This document shows, piece by piece, positions 53,506 through 62,041 of a DNA stretch of 64,000 bases (positions are counted from its first letter, which is position 1; each line of letters starts with the position of its first letter). Below the pieces are notes generated by a model. The model saw only the letters and a program-made list of their open reading frames with translations, was not told the DNA's origin and ran no database searches. The translations under genes and the position numbers were made by a program. This DNA comes from Flavobacterium hibernum (lineage in GTDB: Bacteria; Bacteroidota; Bacteroidia; Flavobacteriales; Flavobacteriaceae): contig NZ_JPRK01000005.1 in assembly GCF_000832125.1 (NCBI RefSeq), positions 486,881 to 550,880 of the forward strand, in the 5' to 3' direction.

Positions 53506-55386
53506 TTACTTCACTTCAAAAACATTATTTGCAGCTTTTACATCAGCCATTAATCCGCTTGGATCGATTGTGATTTTTTTAATTGCTGTTTTGTTTTTAT
53601 CAATTGTAAAACTGTAGTTTGACTGTGCCCAAGCCCAATCTTCTAAAACTGTTCTCTTTTGATTTGGATTCGGATTTGGCTTAATAAAATTCATCATTCG
53701 TAATGGAATGTAGAAATTTTCAGAAGTTCCATCTGTATAATCTACTCTTAGATCGATTGGCATTGGCATTCTACCGATTCTTTCCAGAGTTACAGTTGTT
53801 TTTCCTGCATTATCAATTACATCTTTAATTCCGTAATCAATTGTATTTGTGGTTTCAGCCCAATCGATTAAATACCAATCTAACTCAGCTCCAGAAACTC
53901 TTTCTGCTGTTCTCTTAATATCGTTTGGAGTTGGATGCTTGAATTTAAAATCATTAAAATATCTTTTTAAAGTTGCATCAACATTGTCTTTACCTATTAC
54001 ATATTCTAGTTGCGACAAAAAGATACTTCCTTTGATATAAGATGAAATACTATATGGTCTGTTTTCGTCGTAACGATCACCGTGTGTTGTTTGCGGTTGC
54101 TCTTTTCCTGAATTAACCAAACTGTAATAAGCTTTGTAATTCCCTACAAATGGGTTTACTTCTTTTTTATCTCCTTTTAATTCATTCAATGCACTGTCTT
54201 CAATGTAAGTTGTAAAACCTTCATCCATCCATGGGTGTTTTGACTCGTTTGAAGCTAAAACATGTTGAAACCAAGAATGTCCTAATTCATGCGTTGCAGT
54301 TCCTAGAATTCCTTCAACAGTTCCGCTTCCCATCATTAATGTACACATTGCATATTCCATTCCACCATCTCCACCTTGAATAAATGAGTATTGTTTGTAC
54401 GGATAATTTCCAACTCTATGATTGTAATAATCCATCACTTTTACCATTAAAGGTTCAACTTGTTTCCAATTTGCAGTAGTTTTTGGATCATTTTTGTAGA
54501 AGAAATGCAAATCGACATCATTTGGTCCTTTTACAATATCATGTGTATAATCCTTATCTGCAGCCCAAGCAAAATCATGAACCATTGGTGCAATAAAATG
54601 CCATGTTAATGTTTTTGTTTTCTTTGGATATACAACCGTTACACCAGCATCTTCGTAACCGTGACCAATTGTGTTTTTGTCCTGTAAATAACCCGAAGCA
54701 CCAATTGTGTAATCTTTATCCATTGTAATTTTAACATCAAAATTACCCCAAACACCGTGAAATTCTCTTGCAATGTATGGATCTGCATGCCAACCTTCAA
54801 AATCAAATTCGGCTAATTTTGGATACCATTGTGTCATCGAAAATTCAACTCCCTCAGAACTATTACGTCCTGAACGACGAATTTGAACGGGAACTTGTCC
54901 GTCGAAATCTAAAGTAAAAGTTGTTTTTGTATTTGGCAAAATTGGTTTAGCCAAAGTCACTTCCATTATTGTCCCAGAAATTCTGGTTTGTGCCGTTACT
55001 CCGTCTTGCTTGAAATTTGTAATTTTTAAAAATCCAATTTCATTTGGTTTCAAAGTTTCAATACGACTTTGTTTAGTCTCCTTTCCATCGGCACCTTTCA
55101 CTTTGTTTACCATTCTTCCATCAGGATCTTTTATAGAATGCAAACGAGCATCCATTTCACTTCCTGGCTGAAAAGCATTTGAGAACAAATGGTAAAATAC
55201 CTTTTTTAGCGTATCAGGAGAATTGTTGGTGTATACCAATTCTTGTTTTCCTTTGTATTGATAATTTTTTACATCCATGGAAACTTCCATTTTGTAATCT
55301 ACATGTTGCTGCCAATACGGAGCACTTTGTGCAAATGCTGAGTTTAAGCCCAAACTCAAAAAGGAAAGTAGTATAATTTTTCGCAT
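53506..55386 (-). CDS. Secreted M1-family aminopeptidase-like metallopeptidase
   Basis: 626 residues. A signal peptide ends SAFAQ (residue 20). An N-terminal beta domain (about 25-260) carries substrate-binding features. The gluzincin catalytic domain has GGMEY (341-345), zinc motif HELGH (366-370) and the third ligand Glu389 (WMDEGFTTYIED). The motif is HELGH rather than the common HExAH. A C-terminal domain follows with no T9SS signal, so it is probably periplasmic or surface-exposed by another route. It trims N-terminal residues of peptides. Next upstream on the same strand is an S8 peptidase, separated by a small hairpin. Confidence 0.93.
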   Translation of the reverse strand: MRKIILLSFLSLGLNSAFAQSAPYWQQHVDYKMEVSMDVKNYQYKGKQELVYTNNSPDTLKKVFYHLFSNAFQPGSEMDARLHSIKDPDGRMVNKVKGADGKETKQSRIETLKPNEIGFLKITNFKQDGVTAQTRISGTIMEVTLAKPILPNTKTTFTLDFDGQVPVQIRRSGRNSSEGVEFSMTQWYPKLAEFDFEGWHADPYIAREFHGVWGNFDVKITMDKDYTIGASGYLQDKNTIGHGYEDAGVTVVYPKKTKTLTWHFIAPMVHDFAWAADKDYTHDIVKGPNDVDLHFFYKNDPKTTANWKQVEPLMVKVMDYYNHRVGNYPYKQYSFIQGGDGGMEYAMCTLMMGSGTVEGILGTATHELGHSWFQHVLASNESKHPWMDEGFTTYIEDSALNELKGDKKEVNPFVGNYKAYYSLVNSGKEQPQTTHGDRYDENRPYSISSYIKGSIFLSQLEYVIGKDNVDATLKRYFNDFKFKHPTPNDIKRTAERVSGAELDWYLIDWAETTNTIDYGIKDVIDNAGKTTVTLERIGRMPMPIDLRVDYTDGTSENFYIPLRMMNFIKPNPNPNQKRTVLEDWAWAQSNYSFTIDKNKTAIKKITIDPSGLMADVKAANNVFEVK

Positions 55387-55401
55387 TGTTTTTACAATAA
55401 A

Positions 55402-55427
55402 AATGGAAGAGTTGCCACTCTTCCATT
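55402..55427 (-). terminator. Hairpin between S8 and M1 peptidase genes
   Basis: AATGGAAGAGT (55402-55412) and ACTCTTCCATT (55417-55427) form an 11-bp stem with loop TGCC, 22 nt after the S8 stop on the minus strand. The run of As to its left reads as Us in the transcript. It may attenuate read-through from the S8 to the M1 gene. Confidence 0.7.
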
Positions 55428-55448
55428 AGGTTACTATTTTGTGTTATT

Positions 55449-57083
55449 TTATTTTTTTGACATTTTTTCTGCCATCAATAAAGCATTATAAGCATTAACC
55501 ATTTTTGCTGTTCTTGATGATTCTACAGAAGAAACTGCTACAGGTTTTTCTTGTGGATTTGGATTTTCTCCTAAAACCACTTTTGATGGAAGCGCAACTC
55601 CAGAATCCATTAAAATCTGTTTTACTTGTGCTGCTTTTAATTTTGGATAATATGAACGAATCAAGGCTGCCACTCCTGCCGCATTTGGTGCTGCCATTGA
55701 AGTTCCTTGTAAATATTTGTATTTATTATTTGGAACTGTTGCGTAAATTTCTTCACCTGGAGCAAAAACGTCAACATTTATTTTTCCAAAATTCGAAAAC
55801 GGAGCTACAACTGTTTCTCCATATTCTTTATTTATTGCTCCAATTGTAATTAAATTGTTTGCAAATTCTTTGACGTTATCTTCAGAATCATTTGGGTAAT
55901 TGATGTTTTTAGTTTCATCAATATTGTAACCATCATTTCCTGCTGCATGAACAATTAAAACATCTTTTTTGGCTGCATATTTTATCGCATCGTAAACCCA
56001 TTTTTTATGTGGAGAAAAGCTTTTTCCAAAACTTCCGTTGATCACTTTTGCTCCGTTATCAACCGCATAACGAATTGCCAAAGCGATATCTTTGTCATAC
56101 TCATCTCCGTCTGGAACGGCTCTTACTGTTAATATTTCGACATTATTTGTAACACCGTCTCCGCCTAAATTGTTTCCACGAATTTGACCAATGATTCCTG
56201 CAACGTGCGTTCCGTGAAGTGCTTTTTCTTTATCCGGTCCAAAAACTACATTATTTCCGTAGTGATTGTCTTTGATATCTTCTGGATTATCTCCTACAAT
56301 TTTTCTTCCGTCGTATTCTTTATTTAAATTGTAATTTAACTGATCGTAAACTTGGTCGTTATACTCGTTTAATTCGGCTTCTGGATCAAAAGTTGGACCT
56401 GCATTATTAAAAATCATGGCCATAACTTTTTTACTTTGTAGAACATTTGGATCTGCAGAAGTAATTGAACTTAAATCTTCAAGTTTATAAGTTGTTTTAT
56501 TTAGAGCCTTTTTAATTGTATTATGATAATTTAATAATTCATCAACTTGTTCTTTATCTTTTAAAGCATCTTCGTATTTTTTTGTATACTGCGCTAAAGC
56601 TTCTTTATATTCTGGAGAACCATCATCGCCTTTTTTAACAATACGAGTCATTTCAAGATTTTCGTGAACGGCATTTCCAAGAAAATTCCATCCGTGAACG
56701 TCGTCGATAAAACCATTTTTATCATCATCGATTCCGTTACCAGGAATTTCTTTAGGATTTGTCCAGATCATTCCTTGCAAATCTTCGTGCTCAATATCGA
56801 CACCAGAATCTACAATACCTACAATTACTTTTACGCCTTTTTTCCCTTGCAGTAATTCGGCATAAGCCCTATCAACACTCATTCCCGGAATCGAGTCTTT
56901 TAATAAATCTAGCTGACTCCATCTTTTTAATTCATTTTCGCTAACTGGTGCTTTTTTAACAATAGCTAAAGGTGCAACAAGTGGCTGTTTTGGAGCTGAA
57001 TTTTGCGCTTGTAAATTTGCGCTACAACCTGCTAAAACAAGTAATGCAAAAGCAGATAATTTAAGGGGATTTATATGACTCAT
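55449..57083 (-). CDS. Subtilisin-like (S8) serine peptidase, lipoprotein
   Basis: 544 residues. A lipobox LAGC puts the lipidated Cys at residue 20. The catalytic triad is Asp92 (GIVDSGVDIEHEDL), His293 (HGTHVAGIIG) and Ser462 (GTSMAAPNAAG), with the oxyanion Asn383 in HAAGNDG. About 200 residues separate Asp and His, far more than the 30-odd of plain subtilisins; the insertion (about 130-280) is charged and probably helical. No propeptide domain of the usual kind and no T9SS signal. Likely an outer-membrane-anchored protease. It is upstream of the M1 peptidase on the same strand. Confidence 0.93.
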   Translation of the reverse strand: MSHINPLKLSAFALLVLAGCSANLQAQNSAPKQPLVAPLAIVKKAPVSENELKRWSQLDLLKDSIPGMSVDRAYAELLQGKKGVKVIVGIVDSGVDIEHEDLQGMIWTNPKEIPGNGIDDDKNGFIDDVHGWNFLGNAVHENLEMTRIVKKGDDGSPEYKEALAQYTKKYEDALKDKEQVDELLNYHNTIKKALNKTTYKLEDLSSITSADPNVLQSKKVMAMIFNNAGPTFDPEAELNEYNDQVYDQLNYNLNKEYDGRKIVGDNPEDIKDNHYGNNVVFGPDKEKALHGTHVAGIIGQIRGNNLGGDGVTNNVEILTVRAVPDGDEYDKDIALAIRYAVDNGAKVINGSFGKSFSPHKKWVYDAIKYAAKKDVLIVHAAGNDGYNIDETKNINYPNDSEDNVKEFANNLITIGAINKEYGETVVAPFSNFGKINVDVFAPGEEIYATVPNNKYKYLQGTSMAAPNAAGVAALIRSYYPKLKAAQVKQILMDSGVALPSKVVLGENPNPQEKPVAVSSVESSRTAKMVNAYNALLMAEKMSKK

Positions 57084-57306
57084 GTATCTGTAAATAATTG
57101 TAAAGTTAAATTATGCGCCTAAATTATGATTTTTTGTTACATAAAACTAACGATTAACACTGTGTTATGATTTTTATTGTAACATTAAAAAAAATGACAA
57201 AACGTAAAAAAGTGTTCTAAACACAAAGTTTTCACTTCATTTTCTCTTAAAATTTATTGTCTAAATCAATAATTCCGTATTAAACTCTAAAAAAAATAAA
57301 ATCCTA

Positions 57307-57352
57307 CTTACGGTTTCCCGTAAGGAAAAATAAATTGCATTTTGTACACTTG
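57307..57352 (+). promoter_or_regulatory. Palindrome and promoter-like region upstream of the first LRR gene
   Basis: CTTACGG (57307-57313) and CCGTAAG (57318-57324) form a 7-bp palindrome around TTTC. TTTG (57341-57344) and TACACTTG (57345-57352, 7 of 8 to TAnnTTTG) follow. TACACTTGCGC resembles TATTATTGCGC at 62006-62016 upstream of the second LRR gene. The rest of 57084-57306 shows nothing I can name. Confidence 0.4.
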
Positions 57353-57378
57353 CGCGACCTAATCCTTAAACCTTATCT

Positions 57379-60300
57379 ATGAAAACAAAACTACTCTTGT
57401 TGCTATTATTAGCAAATTTTTCTATTTATGCTCAAACTAATTTGGTATCCAATGGAGACTTCGAAAGCTGGACGCAATCTTCACAGCCAACGGATTGGTT
57501 TCGTTTCACTAATGGACTCCTTTATCAGGATTCTAATGCTCAACATGGCGCTTCAAGTACAAAAATGGAAATAACAAGTGGTACGCTCCACTTCATGAAT
57601 AGCAGCCCGTTTGCAATACAATTAGGAAAAGCATATCGCGTTACAATGTATCACAAATTGGTTTCTGGGACATTTTCGTCTGTCGAATTATCGTTGACAA
57701 AAAATGATGCCTTTAAAACAACTTTAACAAAAACAATAGAAACTAGCACGGTTAATTCTGAATGGAGAAAAATTGAATTTGACTATGTTGCTACTACTAC
57801 TCAAAATGCCGAAATTAGCATTTTGGTTACAGGAACTACTGGTTCTCAAATTTTAATTGATAATGTTTCGATTGTAGATGTTGCAGAACTTGGACCTAAA
57901 TATACACTTATTCCAGATGTAAACTTCGAAAATGCTCTTATAGAAGCAGGTATAGATTCTGGTACTGCAGACGGAAAAGTTTTAACTTCGAAAGTTGCTA
58001 CGGTAACCAACTTATTTTTATCATCAAAAAATATCGCAAGTCTTAGTGGTATAGAAGATTTTAAAGCTTTACAAATTCTTTCTTGTTTATACAATCAATT
58101 AACTAGTGTAGATATCTCTAATAATACCAACTTGACACATTTAAATATAGATGGTAATAAGTTGACAAAGCTTGATATCGCTAAAAACACTAAATTAACT
58201 GAATTAACCTGCGATGACAACCAAATCGCTTCGTTAGATTTATCTTTTACACCCTTGTTGACGGAGTTGAGTCTTAATTCTAACCCGGTAACTTCGATAG
58301 ATGTTACTAATTTAAAATCATTACGCCGTTTGTCTTTTCTTAAGTGTATGATATCATCCATAGACTTAACAAATAATAAAGATTTAACTTCCCTTCTGGC
58401 TAACCGCAACAAACTAACAGTACTAAATCTATCTCAAAACAAAGAGTTAGTCCATCTTGACTTTTATTCTAATTCACTAACGGCATTAGATGTAAGTGCA
58501 AATACTAAACTTGAATATTTAAATATCTCTTCTAACCCAATTACAAGTATTGATCTAAAATTAAATATCAACTTAAAAGCTTTAGTTTGTGTTACTACTC
58601 AAATAAGTACTCTTGACTTAAGTAACAATAAATCCTTAATTGGTTTAAATTGTCAAAACAATACCAATTTGACCGAATTGAATTTAAAGAACGGGAATAA
58701 TAGCAATTTAGTAAAATCTTATACTTATTGGACAGGTACTCGCGGCGCGCCTGAAATATCAAGTTTTCAAAACAACTTAAAATTATCCTGCATAGTTGTT
58801 GATGACGTAGCTTACGCTAACACAAACTGGTCTACGCTTACAAGTTATCCAATTCTATTTACATTAAACTGCGCTTCTCTGGCTTACACTTTAATTCCCG
58901 ACGCAAATTTTGAGATTAAATTAATGGCTCTCGGATTTGATAAAGATGGAAAAAACGGTAAAGTATTAACTTCGAGTATTTCTACACTAACTTCATTAAA
59001 TGTTTCTAAAAGCAATATTACAGACCTAACAGGAATTCAGGATTTTAAAGCGTTAACATCTTTAAATTGCTCAGAAAATGCTTTAACAACACTTGACGTT
59101 TCTTCAAATGTAAATTTGAAAACTTTAACAGCTAATAAAAACCAATTGAAGTCTATAAATACTTCAAAAAATTTAGCTTTAGAATCTTTCACGGGTAGTG
59201 AAAACCAATTTACAGCTTTAGATTTTTCATCTAATACTGCGCTACTTAGAGTTTATGCAACAGATAATGTATTAACAAGTCTAAATGTTAGCAACAACAG
59301 TAAGTTAACAACATTATGGTGCCAAAGAAATAAACTACCAAACTTAGAGATTTCAAAAAACACAGCCTTAACTGAATTTGTTTGTGACAGGAATGAATTA
59401 GAAACATTAAATGTTTCTAAAAATACTGCTTTAACAACTTTAACTTGTTCTGAAAACAAATTGAAAAGTTTAGATGTTTCTCAAAATACTTTACTAAAAA
59501 TCTTCAATTGTTCAATTAACAAGTTAGAGAGTTTAAATGTAAAAAACGGAAACAACACTTTGCTGGATCCTGCAAACTTATCATTCTTTTCCAACTTAAA
59601 TTTAAAATGTATTTTAGTAGATGACGTAGCTTTTGCCAACACGAACTGGTCAAAATTAAAAGACGCCTCAGCAACTTATAACACAGATTGCACCGCTTAC
59701 ACATTAATTCCTGACGCTTTTTTTGAACAAAAATTAATTGATTCAGGAATTGACACAGACGGTAAAAATGGAAAAGTTGTTACTGCAAGTATAGCGGGTG
59801 TAAAAGATTTAAATCTTCAATCAACTAATGCAAAAGATTTAACTGGTCTGGAAGATTTTATATCCTTAGAGAATTTAACTACTCCTGGCACAAAGATCAC
59901 AAAACTAAATGTTACAAAAAACACGGCCCTAAAAACATTAAATTGCAGCTCTGAAGACCTAAGCTCATTAGATTTGACAAATAACATAAATCTAGTTAGT
60001 TTAAATGCATCGAACAATAAATTCAGCACGTTAAATACAAGTAAAAATTTAGCTCTTGAAAGTTTAAATCTTACCAGTAATACACTGACCGTTTTAGACA
60101 TTCAGAACAATATAAATCTAACTTCTTTAAATTTAACGCTTAATACTAACTTGAGCAGCATTAATGTATCTAAAAATACGAAGTTAGTAACTTTAGAAGC
60201 TGCATCAACTGGTATTCAAAATTTGGATATTACAGCAAATACAAAACTTATCAGTTTGATTTGTGGTAACAGTAAACTTAATAGTTTAGATGTTTCTTCA

Positions 60301-61878
60301 AATCCATTATTGGTTACTTTAAATTGCCAAAACAACGCGCTAAAAACTTTAAATTTAAAAAATGGAAAAAACACTTTGTTTGGCACCAATCTTAACTTTA
60401 AAAATAATGCAGGATTAACTTGTATTTTAGTAGATGATGTTTCTTATTCTGACACAAATTGGAGCACTTTTAAAGATGCCGCAACAAATTACAGCTTAGA
60501 TTGTATACCTTATACTCTAATTCCTGATTCAAATTTTGAAGACAAATTAATTGCTCTTAAAATTGACAAAGATGGTAAAAATGGAAAAGTAGCAACTTCA
60601 AGCATTAGTTCTCTTACTTCGTTAGATATTTCTTCAAGTTCTATTAAAGATCTTACAGGAATTAAGGATTTTACATCTTTAACCATATTAAATTGTAGCA
60701 CAAATCAAATAACATCATTAACTCCTGCAAACAATCTTTTACTGACGGTATTAAACTGTAGCGCAAATCAGTTAACTTCTTTAAATACTATAAACAATCT
60801 TTTGTTAACCGATTTAAATTGTTCTTCAAATTTAATAACTTCAATTGATGTTAGTAAAAATAAATCGCTGACTGCTTTAAATGTATCAAATAATAACTTG
60901 ACTACTTTAAATGTAAAAAATGGTTTCAATACAAATATGGATTGGTTTAGTGTGAACTTCACTAAAAATGCTTCTTTAAGCTGTATTCAAGTTGATAATG
61001 CCAAATACTCTAATGATAATTGGAACGGAAAATTAGATAAAACTTCTTATTTCACAGAAGATTGTTCAAGTTTTACATTAATTCCTGACAGCAATTTTGA
61101 AGATAAATTAATTGCATTAAAAATTGACATTGATGGTAAAAACGGAAAAGTTTTAACTTCTACAATATCAAAAGTTACTGATTTAAATGTACAATTGAGC
61201 GACATTAAGGATTTAACCGGAATTCAGGATTTTGCATCTCTTGAATTTTTAAACTGTCAATTTAACTTTTTAACTTCATTGAATGTAACAAAGAATTCAA
61301 AATTAATTGAATTGTACACGCACGGAAATGACTTAACAGCACTAGACGTATCAGCAAATACTGCTCTTACAACTCTACAAGTTAATAAAAACAAACTAAC
61401 TGTCTTAGACTTATCTAAAAACACTAAGTTAATTTATGTGAATGTTTCAGAAAATGCACTAAAAACATTAAACCTTAAAAACGGTAACAACACTAATTTT
61501 ATAACGGCCTTTATGTTCAAAAACGCTGCATTACTTTGTATTCAGGTAGACAATGCATCTTTTGCAACTACCAGTAGCGTTTTCTCTAAAGATGCTAGTG
61601 CATCATATTCGGCAACATGTTCATTAGGTATCGAAGATTCAGTTTTTGACAAAGTAGTAATGTACCCAAACCCAACAAAGGGCGAAGTAAACATTAACAA
61701 CATTTCATTAGATAAAGCAACCGTTTATAATTCGTTAGGACAATTGGTTAAATCATTTGTATTCAATTCAGGTGACACCAATAATACAATCAATTTATCA
61801 GACTTGCCAAAAGGAATTTACTATGTATACTTAATTAGCGAGGATGCTGCTTCGGCTAAGAAAGTAATAGTACAATAA
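57379..61878 (+). CDS. Large leucine-rich-repeat surface protein with T9SS sorting domain
   Basis: 1499 residues. Signal peptide MKTKLLLLLLLANFSIYAQ, then a CBM-like jelly-roll domain (about 20-170: NLVSNGDFESW...ILIDNVSIVD). Five LRR blocks begin at about residues 175, 503, 774, 1045 and 1232, each opening with a Y/F-TLIPD-x-NFE-type cap and closing with a CI-x-VD(D/N)-x3-(A/S)-x-TNW-like segment. Within blocks, repeats of about 21 residues follow L-x-x-LDVS-x-N-x-x-L. The type A sorting domain covers about 1415-1499 (YPNPTKGEVNI...KKVIVQ). Such proteins are secreted by the type IX system; adhesion or binding is the likely role. A paralogue follows directly. Confidence 0.92.
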   Translation: MKTKLLLLLLLANFSIYAQTNLVSNGDFESWTQSSQPTDWFRFTNGLLYQDSNAQHGASSTKMEITSGTLHFMNSSPFAIQLGKAYRVTMYHKLVSGTFSSVELSLTKNDAFKTTLTKTIETSTVNSEWRKIEFDYVATTTQNAEISILVTGTTGSQILIDNVSIVDVAELGPKYTLIPDVNFENALIEAGIDSGTADGKVLTSKVATVTNLFLSSKNIASLSGIEDFKALQILSCLYNQLTSVDISNNTNLTHLNIDGNKLTKLDIAKNTKLTELTCDDNQIASLDLSFTPLLTELSLNSNPVTSIDVTNLKSLRRLSFLKCMISSIDLTNNKDLTSLLANRNKLTVLNLSQNKELVHLDFYSNSLTALDVSANTKLEYLNISSNPITSIDLKLNINLKALVCVTTQISTLDLSNNKSLIGLNCQNNTNLTELNLKNGNNSNLVKSYTYWTGTRGAPEISSFQNNLKLSCIVVDDVAYANTNWSTLTSYPILFTLNCASLAYTLIPDANFEIKLMALGFDKDGKNGKVLTSSISTLTSLNVSKSNITDLTGIQDFKALTSLNCSENALTTLDVSSNVNLKTLTANKNQLKSINTSKNLALESFTGSENQFTALDFSSNTALLRVYATDNVLTSLNVSNNSKLTTLWCQRNKLPNLEISKNTALTEFVCDRNELETLNVSKNTALTTLTCSENKLKSLDVSQNTLLKIFNCSINKLESLNVKNGNNTLLDPANLSFFSNLNLKCILVDDVAFANTNWSKLKDASATYNTDCTAYTLIPDAFFEQKLIDSGIDTDGKNGKVVTASIAGVKDLNLQSTNAKDLTGLEDFISLENLTTPGTKITKLNVTKNTALKTLNCSSEDLSSLDLTNNINLVSLNASNNKFSTLNTSKNLALESLNLTSNTLTVLDIQNNINLTSLNLTLNTNLSSINVSKNTKLVTLEAASTGIQNLDITANTKLISLICGNSKLNSLDVSSNPLLVTLNCQNNALKTLNLKNGKNTLFGTNLNFKNNAGLTCILVDDVSYSDTNWSTFKDAATNYSLDCIPYTLIPDSNFEDKLIALKIDKDGKNGKVATSSISSLTSLDISSSSIKDLTGIKDFTSLTILNCSTNQITSLTPANNLLLTVLNCSANQLTSLNTINNLLLTDLNCSSNLITSIDVSKNKSLTALNVSNNNLTTLNVKNGFNTNMDWFSVNFTKNASLSCIQVDNAKYSNDNWNGKLDKTSYFTEDCSSFTLIPDSNFEDKLIALKIDIDGKNGKVLTSTISKVTDLNVQLSDIKDLTGIQDFASLEFLNCQFNFLTSLNVTKNSKLIELYTHGNDLTALDVSANTALTTLQVNKNKLTVLDLSKNTKLIYVNVSENALKTLNLKNGNNTNFITAFMFKNAALLCIQVDNASFATTSSVFSKDASASYSATCSLGIEDSVFDKVVMYPNPTKGEVNINNISLDKATVYNSLGQLVKSFVFNSGDTNNTINLSDLPKGIYYVYLISEDAASAKKVIVQ

Positions 61879-61894
61879 TTACTATTAGTTGACC

Positions 61895-61938
61895 AAAAAA
61901 ATCCCATTTTCGACATACTGAAAATGGGATTTTTTTTT
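61895..61938 (+). terminator. Intrinsic terminator of the first LRR gene
   Basis: AAAAAATCCCATTTT (to 61910) pairs with AAAATGGGATTTTTT (from 61921), with a 10-nt loop and T-tract. It lies just after a short post-stop sequence that is also conserved behind the second LRR gene. Confidence 0.9.
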
Positions 61939-62041
61939 AAATATAACATTAATATTCACTCATAATTTAGTCCGTTTTTATTTAATAAATTATAAATGAA
62001 TATCGTATTATTGCGCAGCCATAATTTACAAATCTTTTTAT

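Noticed and set aside
55505..56944. Several plus-strand open frames of 60-114 residues opposite the S8 peptidase
   Set aside because: They are antisense shadows rich in Leu/Phe runs; the minus-strand frame has the full catalytic triad.
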